Assembly: GCF_004745505.1 (NCBI RefSeq)
Contig: NZ_RKLX01000011.1
Span: 1 to 64,000, forward strand
Source of the DNA: Levilactobacillus suantsaiihabitans
GTDB lineage: Bacteria; Bacillota; Bacilli; Lactobacillales; Lactobacillaceae
DNA: 64,000 nucleotides
Direction of reading: 5' to 3'
Part shown: positions 36,583 to 44,282 of the stretch, in pieces
Numbering within the stretch: position 1 is the first letter of the stretch
Layout: each line of letters begins with the position of its first letter
Notes under the pieces: model-generated
What the model was told of the DNA's origin: nothing
The model's database searches: none
Seen by the model: the letters and a program-made list of their open reading frames with translations, nothing else
Program-made: the position numbers and the translations under genes

Positions 36583-37938
36583 TTAGTGAATAATGGCGTT
36601 CATCAGTAAGACCATCAACAGCCCCACCACGGAGATAACCGTTTCCAGTGTCGTCCAGACTTGGAACGTTTGCTTAACGCTCAAGTCAAAGTACTCGGAG
36701 AACATCCAGAAACCGGCATCGTTGACGTGAGAAGCGGCCAAAGAACCGGCCCCAATAGCCAAGGCAATCATGACCGGATCAGCGCCCAGTGAATGCATCA
36801 ATGGCGTGATCAGCCCGGAGGCCGTCATCCCGGAAACCGTGGCGGAACCCAAGGAGACCCGTAGGATGACGGTAATCAGCCAAGCCAACAGGATTGGTGA
36901 GAACGTAGAGTTCATCATCAATTGTTGCACAGCCTTACCGACCCCACCGTCGATCAGCACTTGCTTGAAGGCTGAGCCCCCAGCAATCACCATCAGTAAC
37001 ATGGCGATCGACTTGATGGCGTCTTCCAGCGTCCCACTGATTTCCTTCATCGAACGACCGCGATGGAAACCCATGGACCAAATGGCAAACAGCAAGGCCA
37101 CGACCATGGCGATGACAGGATTCCCCAGCATCGTGATGACCGCATCCAGACCATGCGGATTCTTCGGCGCCGTTCCGCCGTTGACCACCATTTGATAAAC
37201 CGTTGCCAAAATCATGAAGACTACGGGGAACAGTGACGTGAAGACGGACAGACCGAAGCCTGGCGTTTCCTTCAAGTCAAATTCCTTCACTTCCCCGAAG
37301 GCAGGCAAGGAACTCTTGATGACAAATAAATCTGGATTAAACCGGCGAATCACACGCGTCCAAATTGGACCAGCGACGATCACACAGGGAATGGCCACGA
37401 TGATCCCGACCATTAACATTTCCCCAACGTTGGCACCTAAAGCCGTCGCAACGGCGGTTGGTGATGGTTGTGGGGGTAAGAACCCTTGTGTCGCCGACAA
37501 CGCGGCCGCCATTGAGATTCCCAAGTAGAGGAATGGCACTTCGGCTTCCAGCGCAACCGCAAAGACGATTGGCGTAACCAAGACCAGCCCCACTTCAAAT
37601 AACAGAGAAATCCCAATCAGGAAGGACGCGACCACGATGGCAACCTGGAGTCGTTTCTTCCCAAAAATTCTAATCAACGTCCGGGCGATTCGGTAAGAAC
37701 CCCCGGCATCAGACACTAACCGACCAATCATGGCACCGAATCCAAAAACGATAATCAGTTCGCCCATCGAGCTCCCGATACCGTTTTTAATGGAATCCGC
37801 AATATTTGCCGGGTTCATGCCTAAACCGAGCGCTACCAAAATAGACGTAGCGATCAGTGAAACGAAGGTGTTTAACTTTACTCGAATGATCAAGAAGAGC
37901 AAAAGTAAAATACCCAATAACAAAATCACGAACTGCAT
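36583..37938 (-). CDS. gntP: Gluconate:H+ symporter, GntP family (first copy)
   Basis: A 451-residue permease with about 12-14 helices and GntP-family signatures FGFGAMIGRLVSDAGGSYRIA, LYLGISMAAALSATQGFLPPQPSPTA and IGAGSLAASHVNDAGFWMF. The substrate is gluconate or a related hexonate. The frame is open upstream, but the ATG at 37938 follows AGAGAGAG and lies after the promoter. It is about 60% identical by eye to the second copy at 47937-49295 in the aligned N-terminal half. It stands alone, away from the gnd/gntK cluster. Confidence 0.9.
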   Translation of the reverse strand: MQFVILLLGILLLLFLIIRVKLNTFVSLIATSILVALGLGMNPANIADSIKNGIGSSMGELIIVFGFGAMIGRLVSDAGGSYRIARTLIRIFGKKRLQVAIVVASFLIGISLLFEVGLVLVTPIVFAVALEAEVPFLYLGISMAAALSATQGFLPPQPSPTAVATALGANVGEMLMVGIIVAIPCVIVAGPIWTRVIRRFNPDLFVIKSSLPAFGEVKEFDLKETPGFGLSVFTSLFPVVFMILATVYQMVVNGGTAPKNPHGLDAVITMLGNPVIAMVVALLFAIWSMGFHRGRSMKEISGTLEDAIKSIAMLLMVIAGGSAFKQVLIDGGVGKAVQQLMMNSTFSPILLAWLITVILRVSLGSATVSGMTASGLITPLMHSLGADPVMIALAIGAGSLAASHVNDAGFWMFSEYFDLSVKQTFQVWTTLETVISVVGLLMVLLMNAIIH

Positions 37939-38017
37939 ATTTCTCTCTCTTTTCTTATGCTCGATTCTGATGAATTCAGCCTGCCGTAGCCAAATTCGAT
38001 CTTGTCGCATAAGAATC

Positions 38018-38046
38018 ATTGTATGAAAAATTTTTTCAACTTGCAA
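38018..38046 (-). promoter_or_regulatory. Promoter of the stand-alone gntP
   Basis: On the minus strand TTGCAA, a 17-bp spacer, TACAAT. The spacer contains the near-palindrome TGAAAAAATTTTTCA, resembling GAAA/TTTC sites of RpiR-family regulators. A cre-like TGAAAACGCTATCT (one mismatch) lies upstream at 38092-38105. Confidence 0.65.
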
Positions 38047-38099
38047 GAGGCAATCTGAATATTATTTACAGTTTGCTTGTGAAAACAGCTGTGAAAACG

Positions 38100-38552
38100 C
38101 TATCTGACAATCATTACCGAAATTGGAGAATATTTCGCCATGTAGGCTGCCTGACTCCCAAAATATTTCCGCACGCCGGTCTTGGACAACGAGCCGACGA
38201 CTAACAGGTCGGGCTCAACTTCGGGGATGATCTGCTTGACGATGGTTTCACCAGGGTCGCCCTCACCGATGATGATTTTGACCTTGGTAATCCCAAAGCG
38301 TTGTGCCAGGTTCTCGTAAGCTTCCAAATGCTTTTGCAAATCGGCCCGTTGGCCGTGCACATAGTCCTTGCTGAGCGCTTGGTAAATGTTCATGTTGTCC
38401 GATTCCAAGACGGAACAGATGACCAACTCGGCATTGTCGAATTTGGCGCGGTTCATCGCGTAACGAAAGGCCAATTGCGCATCCGGTGAGTCATCGACCC
38501 CCACTAAGATTCGGGTAAATTTCTTCGGATTCATTGATCCAGCATTGTCCAT
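38100..38552 (-). CDS. Universal stress protein (UspA family)
   Basis: A 150-residue cytoplasmic UspA-fold protein. The N-terminal strand RILVGVDDSPDAQLAFRYAM and the ATP-binding loop near the end (LLVVGSLSKTGVRKYFGSQAAYMAKYSPISVMIVR, a G-2x-G-9x-G variant) match the family. GAGGAGGAG upstream fixes the start at 38552 over an upstream Met. The cre-like site of the neighbouring gntP overlaps its last codons. Confidence 0.9.
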   Translation of the reverse strand: MDNAGSMNPKKFTRILVGVDDSPDAQLAFRYAMNRAKFDNAELVICSVLESDNMNIYQALSKDYVHGQRADLQKHLEAYENLAQRFGITKVKIIIGEGDPGETIVKQIIPEVEPDLLVVGSLSKTGVRKYFGSQAAYMAKYSPISVMIVR

Positions 38553-38635
38553 TGAAAACTCCTCCTCACTTTTTCGTAACCACATTCATTATAGCCGAAA
38601 ACGATTCCATTGGGGAGGTGAATGCATGAAAAAAG

Positions 38636-38915
38636 CGAGAGTGGGCCCAAAAGCGATTAGCCGGCGAGCATTAAGACTGGCGGACTTGGCCAGGCTCTCA
38701 AGCGAACCGGAAGACCGCCCCTCAGGCTGGAGGTGTTCCCCAGAGCAGGCCCCACCCTAGCCTGACGCAGGCGCCTGGTTTCATCAATTTTAGATGTCAA
38801 AACACTACTGTTACGGTAATCAGCGCGTTAATTTCACTTTCAACCTTCAGTTATCAAGTTTAAGCGGAACCGGAGCTGCCTTTTGGCGCAAGTTTCAGCC
38901 ATTTAAAGTTTCGTG
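38636..38915. repeat. Repeat E interrupted by repeat B copy 6
   Basis: The left half, GAGTGGGCCCAAAAGCGATTA to 38675, and the right half, TTATCAAGTTTAAGCGGAACC to 38915, match the uninterrupted E element at 42275-42404. Between them sit a partial, minus-oriented B element (38675-38787) and a D arm. A second short B-end fragment, GGTTCCCAGAGCAAGCCC, follows near 38930-38970. The region holds no credible gene. Confidence 0.75.
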
Positions 38916-39019
38916 AAGGTCGGTTCCCAGAGCAAGCCCACTCTAGACGCAAGCCCCTGGTTTCACCAACTTTACTCGAATTTGCATTTTGACCAGACAC
39001 GGTCCGTTTTCTAACCACG

Positions 39020-39055
39020 AAAAAAGTCGCTTCAAATCAACGATTCAAAGCGACT
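39020..39055 (-). terminator. tRNA-Arg terminator
   Basis: On the minus strand GTCGCTTTGAATC pairs with GATTTGAAGCGAC (a two-base mismatch) and is followed by six T residues. Confidence 0.85.
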
Positions 39056-39080
39056 CCAGATGTTTACGATTTAACGTCAA

Positions 39081-39153
39081 TGGCCCCACCCGGACTCGAA
39101 CCGGGATCATTCGCTTAGGAGGCGAGTGCCCTATCCAGTTGTGCTATAGGGCC
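39081..39153 (-). tRNA. tRNA-Arg (anticodon CCU)
   Basis: Acceptor GGCCCTA pairs with TGGGGCC (one G-T pair). The anticodon loop CTCCTAA has anticodon CCU, reading AGG, and the T arm is CCCGG TTCGAGT CCGGG. The discriminator is A, and CCA is not encoded. The first pair of the anticodon stem is C-A and the D-stem has an A-G mismatch, but the overall fold is standard. Confidence 0.95.
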
Positions 39154-39205
39154 AAATAAAAGATCCGCTTATCATTCTCACACGGATCTCGAAAATTGTA
39201 AAGGA

Positions 39206-40546
39206 CTAGTTCTGCGCGTCGCGGTCCCGCCACTTCTTGCGCATCCCCTTGTTCTTAGTGTGGCGGTTCTTGTGCTTCTTTTTCTTGCTGGGGTTCGGCT
39301 TCTCCGCCTTGGCCGTTGCCTTGACGCTCGCCTGGGTCCCCGACTTAGGCGCTGCCGTAGCAGCCGGTTGGGCCTTAGTCGTTGCGGTGGTCGTCGTGCG
39401 CACCGCCTTAGCCGTTTCGTTGGCCTTGACCGTCGCCGCCGTGGGCCGTTCGGTCGTCAATTCACGGCCACTGAAGTAAAGCGGCACCAGGTCATAGTCC
39501 GTGTCCTTGAGCAGGCGTTTCAAATCCCGCAGGTCATGGTCGTCGCCGAGACTGATCACTTGTCCTGGTTCGCCCATCCGGCCGGTCCGCCCGACCCGGT
39601 GGACGTATTCGTTGACCTTATCGGGTAAGTCATAGTTGATGACGGCCGGCAACTTGGGAATATCCAACCCCCGCGCCGCCACGTCCGTCGTTAGCAGCAA
39701 CCGGATCCGCCCCTGCCGGAAGTCTTGAAGTGCCTTTTCCCGTTGGACTTGCCGCAGGTCACTGGTCAAGCCCGCTGCGGACACGTGGTCGTGGTAAAAG
39801 CGCGTCGCCGTCTTCCGCAAAGTGCTGGACTGCTTGAAGAAGACCAGCGCCCGGAAATTAGGCATGGCCAGCAACCGTTTTAGCATCTGGTCACGCTTGT
39901 TCATCCCCACTTGCAGCAAGCCGTGGCGCACTACCCCTTGCGTCTTGTCCTGCTCACGAACATCGATGCGTTCGACCGTTTGGCCAAACCATTTATCCAG
40001 CTCGTGAAGAATCGGCGTGTCGGTGGCGGAGAAGAAGCCCAACTGAACATCAGCCGGCGTGGACTGGGCAATCTCGCGCACCGTGTCCAACGTGTCGCCC
40101 GTCAATAAGTCATCGGCTTCATCGACGATCAGCATGGAGACCAAGTGTAACTTGAGCTTGCGGTCATTGACCAGATTCAAGACTCGCCCCGGGGTGCCGA
40201 CCACAATTTCCGGCCGCTTCTTCAGGCGTTCGGTTTGGCGTTTGACATTGGCACCCCCGGTCAAAGCGACCACCTTGAGATCCAACAACTTGCCCCAATC
40301 GCGCATGACGCGACTGGTTTGAATGGCCAGCTCCTGGGACGGTTCCAATACGATCAGCTGGGTGCCATCGCCGGGGAGAAGATTGGCTAAGGCCGGCAGC
40401 GTGAAGGCCACGGTCTTACCGGAGCCAGTCGGGGCCAACCCCAAGACGTTTTGGTCACCGACCATGGCATCGTACACCGCCGTTTGAATAGCGGTTGGTG
40501 CCTGGTAACCGAGTTCTGTAAAATGTTTTTCAAATTGTTTTAACAT
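39206..40546 (-). CDS. DEAD-box RNA helicase
   Basis: A 446-residue ATP-dependent RNA helicase. It has Q motif YQAPTAIQ, Walker A APTGSGKT, VDEAD (DEAD), SAT (FFSATDT), and C-terminal VAARGLDIP and HRVGRTGRMG. After about 360 residues the tail is Ala/Thr-rich and then strongly basic (KKKKHKNRHTKNKG), suited to RNA binding. It most resembles the CshB/YfmL group with roles in ribosome assembly and cold growth. It lies 12 bp after the oxidoreductase gene and is probably co-transcribed. Confidence 0.93.
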   Translation of the reverse strand: MLKQFEKHFTELGYQAPTAIQTAVYDAMVGDQNVLGLAPTGSGKTVAFTLPALANLLPGDGTQLIVLEPSQELAIQTSRVMRDWGKLLDLKVVALTGGANVKRQTERLKKRPEIVVGTPGRVLNLVNDRKLKLHLVSMLIVDEADDLLTGDTLDTVREIAQSTPADVQLGFFSATDTPILHELDKWFGQTVERIDVREQDKTQGVVRHGLLQVGMNKRDQMLKRLLAMPNFRALVFFKQSSTLRKTATRFYHDHVSAAGLTSDLRQVQREKALQDFRQGRIRLLLTTDVAARGLDIPKLPAVINYDLPDKVNEYVHRVGRTGRMGEPGQVISLGDDHDLRDLKRLLKDTDYDLVPLYFSGRELTTERPTAATVKANETAKAVRTTTTATTKAQPAATAAPKSGTQASVKATAKAEKPNPSKKKKHKNRHTKNKGMRKKWRDRDAQN

Positions 40547-40558
40547 GCTGTTTCCTTT

Positions 40559-41563
40559 CTAGTCGTTCTCATCAGCTGGGAAACGCAGGTTAGCGCTCAC
40601 TCGCAGGCTGTAAAGCACTTGGTTCACGGTCAGACTCCACTGTAGCCAACGCTGGTAGTCTGCTTGGTTCTGTGGGTCATCCGGGGCCAACAACACCCGC
40701 GCGAAGTCTTGGACCTCTGGCAACATCGGGTTGGCTAGGTCCGGTGCACTCAGGTCTTGCACGACACCGGAAGCCGCGTGTTCCTCGACGTGGGTCAGCT
40801 CACCGGCGCTATCCAGCGCAATGGTTTCCTTCAGACCGTAGATTTCAGAAATTGCGGTCGAATTGCTGGTCTTGCCAAAGGACACGGTCACGTCAAAGCC
40901 TGGGTACCGCAACATGGCAACCCCTTTGCCGTCCGCGCCGGTCGCAATCAGCGTCGGGTAGTACTGGACGTGTTCCGGTTGGCCAAACAAGGCAATCGCC
41001 AAGTAGATCGGATAGACGCCCAGATCCTGCAACGCACCTCCGGAGAACTGGCGGCTGAAGACGTTGGGCACTTCGCCATCCAAGACCAGGTCGTAGCGCG
41101 ACGAGTACTTCATGTAGGTCAGCGATGCCCCCTGGATCAGTGGCAGGCCCAACAAGGCCTTTTCCAAGGCGTGGAAGTTGGGCGTATGCACGTGGCGCGC
41201 CGCCTCAAAGAACTTCACTTGGGGATGTTGCGCCAAGGCTGCTTGAATGGCCACCATTTCTTGGCGATTGCTGAAAGCCGGCTTTTCCACCACGATGTCA
41301 ATATCGTGGTCGATGGCGGCCATGGCTTGCTTGAAATGCAGGCTGTTGGGCGAGGCGATATACACGACGTCCAGTTGGGCCTGAGTCAACATATCTTCAT
41401 AATTGGTATAGCTAGCTTGGGCGTGATTTTTAGTAGCAAATGCCTCCGCCGTATCCTGATGCCGCGAGTACACCCCGGCCAATTCGTACTGACCACTGAG
41501 GGCCAAGGCTTCGACCAGCTGTTGGGTAATCCAGTTGGTGCCGACCGTTCCCATGCGAATCAT
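40559..41563 (-). CDS. Gfo/Idh/MocA family oxidoreductase
   Basis: A 334-residue NAD(P)-dependent dehydrogenase. The N-terminal Rossmann fold has MGTVGTNWITQQLVEAL, and the conserved EKP motif is in DIDIVVEKPAF, followed by the GFO/IDH/MocA C-terminal domain. Family members oxidise sugars or cyclitols; the substrate is unknown. GGAGGG precedes the ATG. It is first of a two-gene unit with the DEAD-box helicase, a pairing with no obvious functional link. Confidence 0.9.
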   Translation of the reverse strand: MIRMGTVGTNWITQQLVEALALSGQYELAGVYSRHQDTAEAFATKNHAQASYTNYEDMLTQAQLDVVYIASPNSLHFKQAMAAIDHDIDIVVEKPAFSNRQEMVAIQAALAQHPQVKFFEAARHVHTPNFHALEKALLGLPLIQGASLTYMKYSSRYDLVLDGEVPNVFSRQFSGGALQDLGVYPIYLAIALFGQPEHVQYYPTLIATGADGKGVAMLRYPGFDVTVSFGKTSNSTAISEIYGLKETIALDSAGELTHVEEHAASGVVQDLSAPDLANPMLPEVQDFARVLLAPDDPQNQADYQRWLQWSLTVNQVLYSLRVSANLRFPADEND

Positions 41564-41880
41564 ATAAATCCCTCCAAATTGTTTCGTTACCTATTTAATA
41601 TTTAACGTCAAAAATTCACTAGACCACTTTTAGAGTACCACACTTCTGTGCACAATCGGTCATCCGTGTTCGTCCCGGTCGTCACCGCTCCCCGATTTTG
41701 AAATTTGATATAGCTAAACCGAAACCACCACTAAGCGGGGCAATCCTTATTTTACCAGGCACCTTCCCTGGGCGATAGCCAGAGAATTAATTTTCCCCAA
41801 AATCCAGGGGAAATATTGCGGCTTTTCCGGTTAAAAATGTTATATTTAAAGGAGAAACTAATTCAAGGGAGGGATTACCG
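41564..41880. other. Divergent intergenic region with inverted repeat
   Basis: Contains the inverted repeat TTTTCCCC/GGGGAAAT at about 41791-41815. Just downstream lies a weak promoter, TTGCGG at 41816 and TATATT at 41841 with a 19-bp spacer. Nothing else is recognised. Confidence 0.4.
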
Positions 41881-42267
41881 GTGAAAGGTCGAGACATCGC
41901 CTTATTTGGAATTTCACTGGTTGCCGGATTGACTGGCGGCTTTTCGTTGCGCAAAAAGAAAGACCCACAACCAAGCACGTCGCCACTCTTCTACGTTGGG
42001 ACGTGGCAGTTCATTGACCCCCACAACCAGCGGCGCCACCGGTTAGAAATTAGTCCTAATCTTGACGTGCAAATCGATGACCACCAACTACAGGTCCGCG
42101 TTCAAGACCTCAATGAACAACAACTGACATTTCAGGATAAGTTCGGCTATCATCTGACGATTCACGCCAATGAACGTCAACCAATTTCCTTTTTCGATGA
42201 AGCCGACGACTGCACCTACGCCATGCAGCCGCTGACGGCTAAGCCAGACCACCCTAACGAAAACTAA
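41881..42267 (+). CDS. DUF4828-like small anchored protein
   Basis: A 128-residue protein starting at GTG after AGGGAGGG. A short hydrophobic N-terminus (IALFGISLVAGLTGGF, 6-21) followed by RKKK suggests a membrane anchor with an internal positive stop. The remainder (PLFYVGTWQFIDPHNQRRHRLEISPNL...) is a small beta-rich domain resembling the lactobacillus DUF4828 family. Function is unknown. It is monocistronic, and an E repeat and terminator follow. Confidence 0.65.
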   Translation: MKGRDIALFGISLVAGLTGGFSLRKKKDPQPSTSPLFYVGTWQFIDPHNQRRHRLEISPNLDVQIDDHQLQVRVQDLNEQQLTFQDKFGYHLTIHANERQPISFFDEADDCTYAMQPLTAKPDHPNEN

Positions 42268-42274
42268 CGTGTTT

Positions 42275-42404
42275 AGAGTGGGACGAAAGGCGATTAGCTG
42301 GCGAGCATTAAGGCTGATAACCAAATAATCCCGATCTTGGATTGTTTGGTTATCAGGTTTAAGCGGAACCGGCTGCCTTTTGGCGCACGTTTCAGCTAGA
42401 TAAA
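42275..42404 (+). repeat. Repeat E, uninterrupted copy
   Basis: GAGTGGGACGAAAGGCGATTA to TTTCAGCTAGATAAAGG. It contains a strong hairpin, CTGATAACCAAA with TTTGGTTATCAG. It begins eight bases after the DUF4828-like stop. A second copy at 38636-38915 is split by a B element. Confidence 0.7.
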
Positions 42405-42416
42405 GGTGAAGTGAAA

Positions 42417-42449
42417 GAGCCTGGGGATTTTGTCCCAGGCTCATTTTTT
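42417..42449. terminator. Bidirectional terminator
   Basis: GAGCCTGGGGA pairs with TCCCAGGCTC (one offset base) and is followed by six T residues on the plus strand. It lies between converging genes. Confidence 0.87.
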
Positions 42450-42459
42450 GTCTATTACG

Positions 42460-42765
42460 TTAATCATTTAAAACGTCTGAGAAGCGCCCTTCCGCCATCG
42501 TAGCACGCTTTAATCGTTGCACGAACACCAAGGCGTTTTCGATATCCGGCTTGATCTTTAAAACTTGGTCCGCGCACGCTTGTTGCGAGAGGAGTTGCTG
42601 TTTCACCTGCTTTTCGGCAATGAAATCCATCACGGCCTGACTTTCTGCCGCTGACAGACGGGCCGTTAAGAGGACTAACGCCACCGATTCCAAATGCGCA
42701 CGGTCGGCTAATTGATTCAACACCGTGATCATCAATTCCTCGTGATCAAAGATATTAGCCGCCAT
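42460..42765 (-). CDS. Hypothetical protein downstream of the GH25-like gene
   Basis: A soluble, largely helical protein of about 101 residues (MAANIFDHEELMITVLNQLADRAHLESVALVLLTARLS...). I recognise no domain. AGAAGG before the ATG at 42765 decides the start over an upstream TTG. It follows the GH25-like gene by 18 bp in the same operon, so it may act with that protein. Confidence 0.6.
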   Translation of the reverse strand: MAANIFDHEELMITVLNQLADRAHLESVALVLLTARLSAAESQAVMDFIAEKQVKQQLLSQQACADQVLKIKPDIENALVFVQRLKRATMAEGRFSDVLND

Positions 42766-42783
42766 GTTAACACCTTCTCTCAA

Positions 42784-43548
42784 CTAATTGGCCGCGAACT
42801 TCTGCCAAGCGTGCTGGTTGCCGTTGAACACGGAGCGCACAACGGGTAGACTCTGACCATTTTGGGTGACACTGCCCTCCGTGTCATACGCGATCAGCTT
42901 GACCTGAGCGCTGTGTCCGGCTAATTTGCCACCGGTGACCCAATAATCTTGTGCGGGTAAGACCGGCTGAACGAATTGCGTCAACACCTGTTGTGTCGCT
43001 AAGATAATCACACCCTGATGATACCATTCGAGCTCACTGACCAGTTTCTTCAGTTTTTGGCCTTGCTTGGCCATATCGACATTACTACTATTATATTTAC
43101 CATAGTAGTTCACGGCCACCATGATTGGGAGTGTCCCCGTATTTTGCCCGACCGTCGTGTGAAAATGCCGGTACTGGCGGTTGGCAGACGTGGTAAAGCT
43201 AAACGTGTGGGCAACGCCGACCTTGACGCTGGCCCCCTGAGAACGAGAATAGTTATCGCTGAAGTCGTCATCGGTGTACGTGGCTCCTGAAGTGGCTTGC
43301 AAATACACGAACTGAACGTGTTTAGCCAACTGCTGATAGTCCAGGTAACCACTGTCCTGATTGACTGTCACACCGCGAATCGGATAATTGGCCAACTGCC
43401 GTTTTTGGTGGGCCTGCCACTGTGTCCAACCAAAACCCGCGATAAGCGCCACGACAATCAGTCCCAACAAGACCCACCACCGGCGATGGTGCCGACGATG
43501 AAACGTATTCTCATAGATGGGTTGAACCTCACGTCGCTTCACCGTCAC
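42784..43548 (-). CDS. Membrane-anchored GH25-like protein lacking catalytic acids
   Basis: A 254-residue protein with a basic cytoplasmic tail (1-22), one membrane helix (23-43), and an extracellular domain with the GH25 lysozyme layout. Aligned to the GH25 pattern GxDxS...FvyiKATEG...YHFF...PxLDxE, it reads GVTVN (Asp to Thr61), ATSG (Glu to Ser87) and PIMVAVN (DxE to Ala145/Asn147). All three acidic landmarks are gone. It is therefore likely a peptidoglycan-binding pseudoenzyme rather than a muramidase. It starts at GTG after GGAG. Co-transcribed with the small gene downstream. Confidence 0.75.
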   Translation of the reverse strand: MTVKRREVQPIYENTFHRRHHRRWWVLLGLIVVALIAGFGWTQWQAHQKRQLANYPIRGVTVNQDSGYLDYQQLAKHVQFVYLQATSGATYTDDDFSDNYSRSQGASVKVGVAHTFSFTTSANRQYRHFHTTVGQNTGTLPIMVAVNYYGKYNSSNVDMAKQGQKLKKLVSELEWYHQGVIILATQQVLTQFVQPVLPAQDYWVTGGKLAGHSAQVKLIAYDTEGSVTQNGQSLPVVRSVFNGNQHAWQKFAAN

Positions 43549-43618
43549 TCACCACTTCTCCTCAGTCTGTAGAATATCATCTATTATACCATGCCTATCC
43601 CCTAAAAAAGCTTAAAGA

Positions 43619-43656
43619 AAAATGAGCCACCAAGCAATTTGGGGGCTCATCTATTT
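43619..43656 (-). terminator. Hairpin upstream of the GH25-like operon
   Basis: ATGAGCC pairs with GGCTCAT, extended by ACC/GGG, with T/A-rich flanks both sides. The nearest minus-strand gene upstream is rpiR, about 620 bp away beyond two repeats. Confidence 0.6.
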
Positions 43657-43688
43657 TACGGAAATAGTTGTCTATTATACAGTCGGTA

Positions 43689-43879
43689 CTGGCCGCCTTA
43701 CCGTTCGCTAGAGATGAGTTGGAACGCTGAGGGCGTCGGTCCGAGCCATAGAGCGGTCTCGGGCCTCAACTTGGAGCCGATAGACCGCGTCTCCAAGTTG
43801 CCAGTTCCCTAAGCGCCGTGGCCCGTGCCGCTAAGGGAACTCCCACAGCTGAGCTCATCTCTAGCGAACTATCGGCTAC
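43689..43879 (+). repeat. Repeat A copy 8 (full length, 191 bp)
   Basis: Arms GTTCGCTAGAGATGAGTT and AGCTCATCTCTAGCGAAC. Hairpins: GTCCGAG/CTCGGGC, CAACTTGGAG/CTCCAAGTTG and AGTTCCCTAAGCG/CGCTAAGGGAACT. Relative to copy 7 the second stem has a swapped G-C to C-G pair. Confidence 0.9.
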
Positions 43880-43980
43880 AATGGCCGTTGTCAACTACCT
43901 TTGTCAATTGGCTACTGCCGACCAAATCGCCATCATACTGGTTACAACAATCTAAACACATAGTTTCTGAACCTGCGAAT

Positions 43981-44240
43981 TTTGCCGGAGGCAGCCAGGG
44001 TGGAGCCAGCTGTGTCGGCGGTGTTACCTGGCGTTGTTTGCCAGGTCATAGCGCGGGACGACTTGAGAGACTGGCGGTCCTTGCCAGGCTTTCAAGCGAA
44101 CCGGAAGACCGCTCCTCAGTCTGGAGGTGTTCCCCATAGCAGGTGGAACCCTGGCTGACGCAGGCGCCTGGTTTCACCAATCTTAGGTGTCGGAACACCG
44201 TCGCTACGCCAATCCGCGCGTTAATTTTACTTTTAACCTT
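43981..44240 (-). repeat. Repeat B copy 7 with D arm
   Basis: Minus-oriented B unit at 43981-44171 with outer stem CAGCCAGGGT/ACCCTGGCTG and distal hairpin ACCTGGC/GCCAGGT in place of GGCTGAG/CTCAGCC. The D arm (TTAGGTGTCGGAACACCG to about 44240) follows. Confidence 0.83.
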
Positions 44241-44242
44241 TA

Positions 44243-44282
44243 ATTATCTATTGTACAGTTGGTGCTGACCGCCTTACCGTTC
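44243..44282 (+). repeat. A left-end fragment overlapping the rpiR stop
   Basis: TATTGTACAGTTGGTGCTGACCG then CCTTACCGTTC, an imperfect direct repeat of 43667-43706, the start of A copy 8. The last rpiR codons and stop (GAACGGTAA on the minus strand) lie within it. Confidence 0.65.

Noticed and set aside
38626-38760. Plus-strand ORF of about 44 codons with an excellent ribosome-binding site (GGGGAGGTG before ATG)
   Set aside because: Its codons run straight through E and B repeat sequence, which is not conserved in frame elsewhere. Likely fortuitous.
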